Source: Prevotella sp.
GTDB lineage: Bacteria > Bacteroidota > Bacteroidia > Bacteroidales > Bacteroidaceae
Reading direction: 5' to 3'
Assembly: GCA_017415455.1 (NCBI GenBank)
Contig: JAFQGS010000063.1
Location: forward strand, 1 to 34,362
DNA: 34,362 nucleotides
Made by a program: the position numbers and the translations under genes. Of this stretch, positions 7,764 to 15,358 are shown in pieces. How positions within the stretch are numbered: position 1 is the first letter of the stretch; each line of letters begins with the position of its first letter. The notes under the pieces are model-generated. The model did not search any database and was not told the DNA's origin. It saw only the letters and a list, made by a program, of their open reading frames with translations.

Positions 7764-9228
7764 TGTCGTTATAATAGGAGCAGGGCTTGGTGGTCTTGAA
7801 TGCGGTTATATTCTGGCACGCAACGGTATGAAAGTGACGGTGCTTGAGCGTGAGTCGCAGATAGGCGGATGCATACAGACATTCAAAAGAGGCGATGTTA
7901 CCTTCGATACCGGATTCCATTATATTGGAGCCATGGGCGAAGGCGAGGCTCTCAACAGACTTTTCGGCTATTTTGATCTGTTGTCGCTACCATGGACAAA
8001 GCTTGATGAGGATAATTTTGATGAGGTAGTGATAGGCGAGAGACATTTTCACTTCGCTAATGGGCACGCGAGGTTTGCTGAGACCCTTGCCCGTGAGTTT
8101 CCGCATGAGAGAGAAAACTTGCTACGCTTCACGTCATTGTTGAAGCAAGTTGGCGACAACATATTCACAACCTTTGGCGCAGAGGGCACCAATCTCAGTG
8201 GCTCTCTCTTCCAGCAGTCTGCCTATCAGTTTATCAATGATACCATTGGCGACCCCCTGTTGCGTAAGGTATTGTCGGGCACATCATTGAAGATGGAGCT
8301 CAATGCTCCAACCCTTCCGCTATATACATTTGCTCAGATTAACGACTCGTTCCTTCGGAGTGCATGGCGTTTAAGGGGTGGAGGTGCGCTTATTGCCGAT
8401 GCTCTGGCAGATAGCATAAGGAGAATGGGCGGTGAGGTTATAACCAACGCTCAGGTAACTAAGATATATGAGACAGACGGACAGGTGACAGGAGTAACTA
8501 TTGGAGGCACAGAGCATATTAGCGCCGATTATGTTATCTCCAGTGTTCATCCGGCATATACCGTGGCTCTTGTTGAGGAGAGCAGTCGCAAGATGCGCAA
8601 CTCATACCGCAAGCGCATAGCATCGCTTGCAAACACATTCGGTATGTTCACTGCAAACATCAGGCTGAAACCAGGGGCAATGCCTTATCTCAATAAGAAC
8701 ATATACATACATAAGCCTGAGGCAGACCTGTGGAATGTAAAGACAACGGCAACAGAAAGTGTGCTTGTCAACTATTCTGTACCGGAAGATGGCTGCACTA
8801 CTGCCGCAAACATAGACCTTCTCTCTCCGATGAGTTGGGAGGAAGTGAAAAAGTGGGCCTATCTGCCTGTGGGAAGGCGTGGTGACGACTACGTGGAGTA
8901 CAAACAGCATAAGACAGAGGACTGTCTGAGGCTTGTGGAGAAGACGTTGCCCGCACTGCGCGATGCCATAGACCACGTATATACAAGTTCGCCATTGTCA
9001 TACCATAGTTATACGGCAAGTGCTGAAGGATGTGCATACGGCATAAGGAAAGACTACAACAATCCTATGTTCACGGTGCTTACACCACGCACGCCGATAC
9101 AAAATCTGCTGCAGACAGGGCAGAGTCTTAACCTGCATGGAGTGCTGGGAGTGTCTATGACAGCCTTCCTCACATGTGCCGAGATATTGGGAATGGACAA
9201 GATACGTCAGGAGCTCAAACTGAAATAA
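7750..9228 (+). CDS. CrtI/RetSat-like FAD-dependent oxidoreductase
   Basis: This 492-residue protein starts with an FAD-binding Rossmann motif (VVIIGAGLGGLECGY, Gly10/12/15, then VLERE with Glu33) and continues with GGCIQTFKRG and DTGFHYIGAM, the pattern of phytoene desaturases and retinol saturases. The C-terminus has the second flavin motif region (GQSLNLHGVLGVSMTAF). Such enzymes add or remove double bonds in polyenes, which suits a polyene pathway; direction and substrate are not readable. The gene overlaps the exporter by 14 bases, which indicates co-expression. CrtI-like oxidoreductases also occur in ladderane-type clusters, so this gene does not by itself settle the product class. Confidence 0.88.
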   Translation: MKRNNVVIIGAGLGGLECGYILARNGMKVTVLERESQIGGCIQTFKRGDVTFDTGFHYIGAMGEGEALNRLFGYFDLLSLPWTKLDEDNFDEVVIGERHFHFANGHARFAETLAREFPHERENLLRFTSLLKQVGDNIFTTFGAEGTNLSGSLFQQSAYQFINDTIGDPLLRKVLSGTSLKMELNAPTLPLYTFAQINDSFLRSAWRLRGGGALIADALADSIRRMGGEVITNAQVTKIYETDGQVTGVTIGGTEHISADYVISSVHPAYTVALVEESSRKMRNSYRKRIASLANTFGMFTANIRLKPGAMPYLNKNIYIHKPEADLWNVKTTATESVLVNYSVPEDGCTTAANIDLLSPMSWEEVKKWAYLPVGRRGDDYVEYKQHKTEDCLRLVEKTLPALRDAIDHVYTSSPLSYHSYTASAEGCAYGIRKDYNNPMFTVLTPRTPIQNLLQTGQSLNLHGVLGVSMTAFLTCAEILGMDKIRQELKLK

Positions 9229-9296
9229 TGACATGAAAACAGTTCCTGTCCCTTAACTTCTAAACATTAATATTCAGAAATTAAACATTAAATAAA

Positions 9297-10025
9297 ATGG
9301 GATATGCATTAGTTACCGGCGGAAGCCGCGGAATAGGTCGTGCGGTGTGTGTCAAACTCGCACAGATGGGATATAAAATAGTAATCAACTATGTCTCTAA
9401 TGACGAGGAGGCAGAAAAGACACTGCAAATGGTGAGAGAGGCAGGCAGCGATGGAGAGCTTCTGAAGTTTGATGTCAGCGACAATGCTGCCACAGTAGCT
9501 GCCATTGAGGCATGGCAGGAGTCACACAGCGGAGAATTTGTAGAGGTGCTTGTGAATAATGCCGGCATAAGAAAAGACAATCTTATGTTGTGGATGGAGC
9601 CAGCCGACTGGGACAAGGTGTTGGGGATAGGCCTGCATAGTTTCTACAACGTCACACGTCCGTTGCTGCAGCCAATGCTCGTAAAGAAGCGCGGACGCAT
9701 CATCAACATGGCGTCGCTGTCAGGAATGAAAGGTCTGCCAGGACAATGCAACTACTCTGCCAGCAAGGGCGGACTTATTGCCGCTACAAAGGCACTGGCG
9801 CAGGAGGTGGGACGCAAGGGTGTGACGGTGAACGCTGTTGCGCCTGGATTCATACGCACCGACATGGTTGACGGACTTGATGAGAAGGAACTGAAGAAGA
9901 ATATTCCTCTTAACAGGTTCGGCGAGGCTGACGAGGTGGCTGAGCTGGTGGCATTCCTTGCATCAGACAAGGCGGCATATATCACAGGTGAGTGCATTTC
10001 CATCAACGGAGGTCTGTACACATAA
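9297..10025 (+). CDS. 3-oxoacyl-ACP reductase, FabG-like SDR
   Basis: This 242-residue classical short-chain dehydrogenase has TGGSRGIGRA (7-16) for NADP binding, NNAG at 87-90, and the catalytic Ser140, Tyr153 and Lys157 (YSASK). It would reduce the 3-oxoacyl-ACP formed by the cluster ketosynthase, the step before dehydration. It starts 68 bases after the oxidoreductase, and the LolA-like gene follows 28 bases later. It could substitute for housekeeping FabG, but its place between pathway genes argues for a dedicated role. Confidence 0.92.
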   Translation: MGYALVTGGSRGIGRAVCVKLAQMGYKIVINYVSNDEEAEKTLQMVREAGSDGELLKFDVSDNAATVAAIEAWQESHSGEFVEVLVNNAGIRKDNLMLWMEPADWDKVLGIGLHSFYNVTRPLLQPMLVKKRGRIINMASLSGMKGLPGQCNYSASKGGLIAATKALAQEVGRKGVTVNAVAPGFIRTDMVDGLDEKELKKNIPLNRFGEADEVAELVAFLASDKAAYITGECISINGGLYT

Positions 10026-10053
10026 TATTTAAACAACAGAAAGGATACACATC

Positions 10054-10671
10054 ATGAGAAGGATATTTTTAATATTGTTCACCGTGTTATGCACACTTGC
10101 CGCACAGGCGCAAGACAAGGCATTGCTGTCAGGGATAGAGAAAGCCAACGCAACGGTGAAGTCGCTGGAGGCACACTTCGTGCAGACAAAGACACTGAAG
10201 GCAAAGAAGACATCGGTGAAGTCGGAGGGTACTATATATCTGCAGGGCGCCGACAAGATGGCGATGGTATATCAGAAGCCTTCAACCGACAACCTTACAA
10301 TCAACGGCTCGCAGTTTTTCATGCAGCGCGGAAAGAAGAAGAGTCTTTTCAATACAACAAAGAACAAAATGATGCGCAGCCTTAGCAACACACTGCTATA
10401 CTGTGTTCACGGCAAGGTGCAGACACTGGCGGCAGAGAACAAGGCTAAGCTTACGACGGCACAGACTGCCGACGGCATAACGGTGACACTGAAGACTGAG
10501 AAGAAGTCGGCACGCGGCTATTCAAAGATTGTACTCGTATATCATCCTACAACAAAACTGCTGACACGCATGCAGATGGACGAGTTCAACGGCAACAGCA
10601 CATTATACCAGATAAGTGGAATAAAGAAGAACGCCAGCGTAAATGCCAAGGTGTTTGAGATAAAGAAATAA
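10054..10671 (+). CDS. LolA-like periplasmic lipoprotein/lipid carrier
   Basis: This 205-residue protein has a clear signal peptide (MRRIFLILFTVLCTLAAQAQ, cleavage probably after AQA) and then the LolA-like arrangement: a helix with NATVKSLEAHFVQTKTLK followed by many short beta strands with the DKMAMVYQKP and MQMDEFNG type segments. LolA-fold proteins carry acylated molecules through the periplasm. In aryl-polyene clusters a LolA-like protein accompanies the MMPL exporter, and I infer the same pairing here. It is the last gene before a terminator, so it probably ends the operon. Confidence 0.87.
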   Translation: MRRIFLILFTVLCTLAAQAQDKALLSGIEKANATVKSLEAHFVQTKTLKAKKTSVKSEGTIYLQGADKMAMVYQKPSTDNLTINGSQFFMQRGKKKSLFNTTKNKMMRSLSNTLLYCVHGKVQTLAAENKAKLTTAQTADGITVTLKTEKKSARGYSKIVLVYHPTTKLLTRMQMDEFNGNSTLYQISGIKKNASVNAKVFEIKK

Positions 10672-10680
10672 GCAAAAAAG

Positions 10681-10712
10681 AAGGGCATCCCGAAAGGAGT
10701 GCCCTTTATCTT
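10681..10712 (+). terminator. Terminator after the lipid cluster
   Basis: AAGGGCA-TCC pairs with GGAgTGCCCTT across a CGAAA loop, with one bulged base, followed by the T-rich TATCTTTTAT. It lies just after the LolA-like stop codon. Confidence 0.8.
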
Positions 10713-10770
10713 TTATAACGTGAACGACAACCATCGTTCGTTGTTTACTGTATCCATATTTGTTTCTATT

Positions 10771-10797
10771 AGCGGGGATTCGTATGAGGTTCCCGCT
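10771..10797 (-). terminator. Candidate terminator of the PAP2 gene
   Basis: AGCGGG (10771-10776) and CCCGCT (10792-10797) form an inverted repeat four bases after the minus-strand stop codon. The tract that follows is only A/T-mixed, so this is a weak call. Confidence 0.4.
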
Positions 10798-10800
10798 TTA

Positions 10801-11814
10801 TCATTTCATTCCCATTCTCTTTCCTGTTGCCATCAGAGTATAGTAGAGCAAGGCACCGGTGAAGAGTCCGGCAATGGCATCAATAGCATAGTGGGCTTGT
10901 ATGTACACGGTGGCGAAGAACATGAGAGTGAAGAATGGAACGAGCAGCCAGAAGAACTTGCGGTTGCCGGTATGCCATGCCAGCAGTACGAGCACGGTTG
11001 TTATACCCACGTGGCTGCTTGGGAAGGCTGCCGTAGGGCGTTCGCCAGCCTGTTTTGCACCTTCCACCATTTTATAGAACAGTCCGTCGTGATGTCCCGG
11101 GCTTGGCAGGCACTCCTGATGTGTGTTGAAATAGTCGTTTACGTTAGGGAACACGCCGTTCACTATGTTGTCAATGCCAACCGCCTTGAAATAGAAAGTA
11201 GGACCCGTTACAGGCACGAGCACGAAGATGACGTAGAAGATGAAGAACGACGTGAGTATTACGAATGCCGCCTTCTCAAACTCGTTATACCTGAACAGGA
11301 AGTAGAATAATGTAACGAGCAGAATCATGGGGTAGTAAGAGGCGTATCCCATATCCATCATCTCGCTGAATACAGGACTTGAGAATGTCTGATGGAATAC
11401 TAATGCCGGCTGCAGTCCGAAGATGCTTTGCTCCCATTGTGCGAATACATGGTCGAGGTTAGGCAACACACGGTTAAGCTCGTAAGTGTCAGGATACCAC
11501 CAGCCGAGGAATGCCAGCTGTATGGCAATGCGCAGGAACCGTGTCAGTCGGCAGGGTAGTATTCTGTAAAGTCCCCACAGTACTGCTGTTATGACGAGTA
11601 TACATCCGCGGCCCCATATCATTTCACCGGGATGAGTTAGCTTAGAGTAGTTGAGCGCCATGAAGACGATGGTGAAAAGCATATATGCCAGCATTATCCA
11701 TTCAGCAGCCAGCAGTCCTTTACTTGGTTTCTTCTCCAGTAGGAAAAGTTTTTTTATGAATTTTATCATTGTTGCTCTTGTCTTTCTTGTTATTAGCTTG
11801 TCTGTTTTATCCAT
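10801..11814 (-). CDS. PAP2-superfamily membrane enzyme, Aur1 (inositol phosphorylceramide synthase)-like
   Basis: This protein of up to 337 residues has about six hydrophobic helices. The phosphatase/phosphotransferase signatures are FPSSHVG (near residue 270) and AHYAIDAIAG (near 317), each containing a catalytic His, as in PAP2 and Aur1-type enzymes. The long N-terminal membrane part and GPTFYFKAVG resemble Aur1-like proteins more than simple phosphatases. The first ATG gives a 22-base overlap with the upstream dehydrogenase gene; ATG codon 16 (start 11769, MIKFIKKLF) would make a more normal start, and I cannot decide. The reaction is either lipid phosphate removal or headgroup transfer to a sphingolipid or diacylglycerol. 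Confidence 0.82.
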   Translation of the reverse strand: MDKTDKLITRKTRATMIKFIKKLFLLEKKPSKGLLAAEWIMLAYMLFTIVFMALNYSKLTHPGEMIWGRGCILVITAVLWGLYRILPCRLTRFLRIAIQLAFLGWWYPDTYELNRVLPNLDHVFAQWEQSIFGLQPALVFHQTFSSPVFSEMMDMGYASYYPMILLVTLFYFLFRYNEFEKAAFVILTSFFIFYVIFVLVPVTGPTFYFKAVGIDNIVNGVFPNVNDYFNTHQECLPSPGHHDGLFYKMVEGAKQAGERPTAAFPSSHVGITTVLVLLAWHTGNRKFFWLLVPFFTLMFFATVYIQAHYAIDAIAGLFTGALLYYTLMATGKRMGMK

Positions 11815-12824
11815 CCGTTATCCTTATACCATTCCATGGTAAGATGAACTCCATCCTTCAGATCATACTGCGGGATGTATCCCAGTTCGTCCTTTGCCGG
11901 TGTGATGTCGCATTTCCAGTTGCGCTGCCTCATGATGTTGTACTTGTCGTTGTTCAGCGCCGTGGGCTTGCCTGTCAGGCGTCCTATATGCTCCCCTACG
12001 AATGTTATGACGCGCAGCATCCATATAGGAGCCTTTATGCGCAGCAGTGAGCTGACGCCCAGCTCCTGCTTTATGAGGTCGCTGAATGCCTTTGAGTGAT
12101 AAGCGTTGCCGTCGCTTATGAAGAACTTCCTTCCGCATACATCGCGCTCCATGGCAAGGAACACTGCCTGTACCACGTCCTGCACATAGACGAATGTAAG
12201 ATGCTGAGGTTTGTATCCTACGGCGAAATCTATATGGCTCGCGATGCTTTTTGCCATCATGAAATAATCCTTCTCACGCGGTCCGTAAACGCCCGTCGGT
12301 CGCAGGATGACAAAAGGGAATGCCTGCAGCGACTCGAGGTATTGCTCGCTCAGCAGTTTGCTCTTTCCGTATATGGTGTTTGGCTGTGGCTCGTCGTCCT
12401 CCTTTATCTCTGTGTGAGGCACCTCCTCTCTTACAGGGCCGCATACGCTGAGGCTGCTGATATATACAAATCGGCTGAGATTGATGCCCAGATGCACCAA
12501 TGCCTGTACAAGATTCTTTGTACCCTCGGTGTTTATCCGGTAGAAGTCAGAGGCGTCAGTGCTTTTTGTTATGCCCGCGGCATGTACCACATAGTCAAAG
12601 CTGAGCCCTGCCATCTGCTCCATCATTCTCTCCGTGCTGTTAAGGTCGAGCTTAAGAAAATGTATGCGTGTGTCCTGGAGATACTCCCTGCTGCTTGTCT
12701 GTCGTACCGCAACCCACACGTCCATTCCTCTTCTCAGAGCCTCCTCGGCTATAAAACTTCCTATGAACCCCGTGGCTCCTGTAATAAGAATACTGTTTTG
12801 TTCCATCATCTGTATTATGCGCAT
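11793..12824 (-). CDS. NAD-dependent epimerase/dehydratase (extended SDR)
   Basis: The 343-residue reading has the NAD-binding motif LITGATGFIGSFIAEEAL and catalytic Tyr/Lys in NTIYGKSKLLSE, with Ser in YISSLSVCGP, as in 3-beta-HSD or dihydroflavonol-reductase-like extended SDRs. ATG codons 6 and 7 (MMEQNSIL) are equally plausible starts, since little precedes the Rossmann motif. It overlaps the PAP2 gene, so the two are co-transcribed. A B. thetaiotaomicron enzyme of this broad family (BT_0972) is a 3-ketosphinganine reductase, and the Aur1-like neighbour makes a sphingolipid role attractive. Other sugar or lipid dehydrogenase roles remain possible. Confidence 0.85.
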   Translation of the reverse strand: MRIIQMMEQNSILITGATGFIGSFIAEEALRRGMDVWVAVRQTSSREYLQDTRIHFLKLDLNSTERMMEQMAGLSFDYVVHAAGITKSTDASDFYRINTEGTKNLVQALVHLGINLSRFVYISSLSVCGPVREEVPHTEIKEDDEPQPNTIYGKSKLLSEQYLESLQAFPFVILRPTGVYGPREKDYFMMAKSIASHIDFAVGYKPQHLTFVYVQDVVQAVFLAMERDVCGRKFFISDGNAYHSKAFSDLIKQELGVSSLLRIKAPIWMLRVITFVGEHIGRLTGKPTALNNDKYNIMRQRNWKCDITPAKDELGYIPQYDLKDGVHLTMEWYKDNGWIKQTS

Positions 12825-12897
12825 AGCACGATGTTATCATCCGTTGTAAAAGGCATGGGTATGCTATGCTTGCGTAGTAATATATAAAATATGTGTG

Positions 12898-12905
12898 CAA
12901 AGTTA
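12898..12905 (-). promoter_or_regulatory. Candidate promoter -7 box of the dehydrogenase/PAP2 pair
   Basis: On the minus strand the sequence reads TAACTTTG, a full match to TAnnTTTG, with a TTTA (one base off TTTG) about 20 bases upstream. It would give a leader of roughly 65 bases before 12824. Confidence 0.5.
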
Positions 12906-13126
12906 ATGCAAAAAAGCCTTATTCGCTCTAAAAAGACGTAAGTTTGTCATGATTATTACTCAAAGCATGTTGCATTTAGGCATAAAAAAGCAAAATAATC
13001 ATAAAGGATAAATGATTTTTCAGGATAATTTCGTTACTTTGCTAATAGAATACAAATGGCATGTCGCTGTTGTATAACGTGATGACAGGATGCGCCTGTA
13101 ATAATAACTAACATAATACGAATGTT
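12906..13126. other. Divergent intergenic region between the dehydrogenase and rnr
   Basis: This region is AT-rich and non-coding. On the plus strand TTACTTTG at 13034-13041 is one base off the Bacteroidetes -7 box and may serve rnr, leaving an ~80-base leader. I see no terminator or RNA gene. Confidence 0.4.
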
Positions 13127-15358
13127 ATGGCAAAGGCAAAAAACACAAGACGACGTCTGAACAAGAGGCAGATGGCAGAGTTGCTGCAGGATTTCTTCAT
13201 ACAGCATCCAGACGAGAATATTTCGTTCAAGAACATTTTCAGGCAGCTGAACCTTGACACCCATCCCATGAAAATGCTTGCGGTGGATGTCATGGAGGAA
13301 ATGGCATGGGACGACTTCATATCCAAGGTGGCTATGAACGCATACCGTCTGAACACCAAGGGACAAGTACAGACGGGCCGTTTTGTGAGAAAGAGCAACG
13401 GAAAGAACAGTTTTATTCCCGACAACAGCGACAAGCCTGTGTTTGTGGCAGAGCGAAACTCCATGTTTGCGCTTAGCGGCGACAGGGTGGAGGTGATGTT
13501 TATGGCACGCCGCAAGAATCACATCAAGGAGGCCATGGTCACAAAAATCATAGAGAGGGCACACGACAGTTTTGTCGGCCGCTTGCAGGTGGAGCGCGAT
13601 TTCGCGTTTATGATACCAGACGGGAATATCTTCGCACATGATATCTTCGTGCCAAAGAAGAAGCTGAAAGGCGGAGAGCATAACGACAAGGTGCTGGTGA
13701 AGATTGTGCAATGGCCTTCCAACGAGAACAAGAATGTGATTGGCGAGGTGGTGGATGTGCTGGGAAAATCCGGAGAGAACGATGCGGAGATGCACTCCAT
13801 ACTGGCGCAATACGGCCTGCCCTACAAGTATCCTCAGAATGTGACGGCTGCCGCTGAGAGAATAAGCGGTGAGATAACCGAGAAGGACCTTGCCGAGAGA
13901 GAGGACTTCAGAGATGTCTTCACCTGCACCATCGACCCTAAGGATGCAAAGGATTTTGACGACGCACTGAGCATAAGAAGGCTTGACGCCGGACAGGGTT
14001 CACGCAAGAAGAGCATCAAAGGCTCGTTGTGGGAGGTTGGTGTGCATATTGCGGACGTATCACATTATGTCACCGAGGGGTCGGTGATAGACAAGGAGGC
14101 ATACAAGAGAGCCACGAGCGTCTATCTGGTGGACCGCACCATACCGATGCTGCCGGAGAGATTGTGCAACTTTATATGCTCGCTGAGACCCGACGAGGAG
14201 AAACTCGCCTATAGCGTTATATTCACTATGGACGAGGAGGCTGATGTGAAAGACTGGCGCCTGGTGCACACTGTTATCAAGAGCGACCGCCGTTTCGCCT
14301 ATGAGGAGGTGCAGGAGATTCTTGAGATGAACGGTGTTGTGGACGGAACCGGCATGCCTGCTCCGTCTCCCGGCAAGGAAGGCTATAAGGGCGAGCATGC
14401 CGACATGCTTGTGATGCTGGACTTGCTGGCTAAGAAACTGCGTGCCGCCAGGTTCAAGAATGGTGCGGTGAAGTTTGACAGAGAGGAGCTAAGGTTTGAC
14501 ATTGACGAGACAGGAAAGCCTACGAACTGTTATTTCAAGAAGTCGAAAGACGCCAACAAGCTTATTGAGGAATTCATGCTGCTGGCCAACAGAACCGTTG
14601 CCGAGGGCATAGGAAAGGTGGCTAAGGGAGAGAAGGTGAAGACATTGCCATACAGAATACATGACATGCCAGACCCTACAAAGCTTGAGACTCTGCGCGA
14701 GTTTGTTGTTAAGTTCGGTTATAAGGTAAAGACCAGCGGAACCAAGGGTGAGATATCGCGAAGCATGAACAAGCTGATGGACGACTGCGAGGGCAGGAAG
14801 GAGCATAACGTGATACAGACCGTTGCGCTCAGGGCTATGATGAAGGCTAAGTACTCGGTGTATAACATAGGGCACTACGGACTGGCTTTCGACTATTATA
14901 CCCATTTCACCAGTCCTATACGACGTTATCCCGACATGCTGGTGCACCGCCTGCTGACACGCTATCAGCAGGGAGGCAGGAGCGCCAACAGAGATTTGTA
15001 TGAGGAGTATTGTGAGCATTCGAGCGACATGGAGCAGATAGCCCAGAATGCAGAGCGCGACTCCATAAAGTACAAGATGGTGGAGTTTATGTCAGACAAG
15101 ATTGGAAACGTGTATGATGCGCACATCAGCGGCATAACATCCTATGGCATCTATTGTGAGATAGACGAGAATCATTGCGAGGGAATGGTGTCGATGTTCG
15201 ACCTTGACAATGATTATTATGAGTTTGACGAGCGCAACTATTGCCTCGTGGGAAGGCATCATCATAACAAATATCAGCTCGGCGATGCAGTGAGGATACA
15301 GGTTGTGAAGGCTAATCTGGAGAAGAAACAGCTTGACTTTATTCTTGCCGACGACTGA
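13127..15358 (+). CDS. rnr: Ribonuclease R (RNB-family 3'-5' exoribonuclease)
   Basis: The 743-residue protein has the RNase R/II order: an N-terminal winged-helix segment (RRLNKRQMAELLQDFF), cold-shock domains (about 80-240), the RNB catalytic domain, and a C-terminal S1 domain (about 660-740, GNVYDAHISGITSYGIYCEI). The metal-binding Asp cluster is visible in TCTIDPKDAKDFDDALS, and YSVYNIGHYGLAFDYYTHFTSPIRRYPD is the conserved end of the RNB domain. It degrades structured RNA, including rRNA and mRNA fragments, in the cytosol. It is shorter at the C-terminus than the E. coli enzyme and lacks its Lys-rich tail. It stands alone with no clear co-transcribed partner. Confidence 0.96.
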   Translation: MAKAKNTRRRLNKRQMAELLQDFFIQHPDENISFKNIFRQLNLDTHPMKMLAVDVMEEMAWDDFISKVAMNAYRLNTKGQVQTGRFVRKSNGKNSFIPDNSDKPVFVAERNSMFALSGDRVEVMFMARRKNHIKEAMVTKIIERAHDSFVGRLQVERDFAFMIPDGNIFAHDIFVPKKKLKGGEHNDKVLVKIVQWPSNENKNVIGEVVDVLGKSGENDAEMHSILAQYGLPYKYPQNVTAAAERISGEITEKDLAEREDFRDVFTCTIDPKDAKDFDDALSIRRLDAGQGSRKKSIKGSLWEVGVHIADVSHYVTEGSVIDKEAYKRATSVYLVDRTIPMLPERLCNFICSLRPDEEKLAYSVIFTMDEEADVKDWRLVHTVIKSDRRFAYEEVQEILEMNGVVDGTGMPAPSPGKEGYKGEHADMLVMLDLLAKKLRAARFKNGAVKFDREELRFDIDETGKPTNCYFKKSKDANKLIEEFMLLANRTVAEGIGKVAKGEKVKTLPYRIHDMPDPTKLETLREFVVKFGYKVKTSGTKGEISRSMNKLMDDCEGRKEHNVIQTVALRAMMKAKYSVYNIGHYGLAFDYYTHFTSPIRRYPDMLVHRLLTRYQQGGRSANRDLYEEYCEHSSDMEQIAQNAERDSIKYKMVEFMSDKIGNVYDAHISGITSYGIYCEIDENHCEGMVSMFDLDNDYYEFDERNYCLVGRHHHNKYQLGDAVRIQVVKANLEKKQLDFILADD

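Noticed and set aside
12096-12887. 263-codon plus-strand ORF
   Set aside because: It is the antisense shadow of the extended SDR gene, which has clear Rossmann and YxxxK motifs.
13034-13810. 258-codon minus-strand ORF with His-rich translation
   Set aside because: It lies opposite the RNase R gene; the His-rich composition is typical of an antisense reading.
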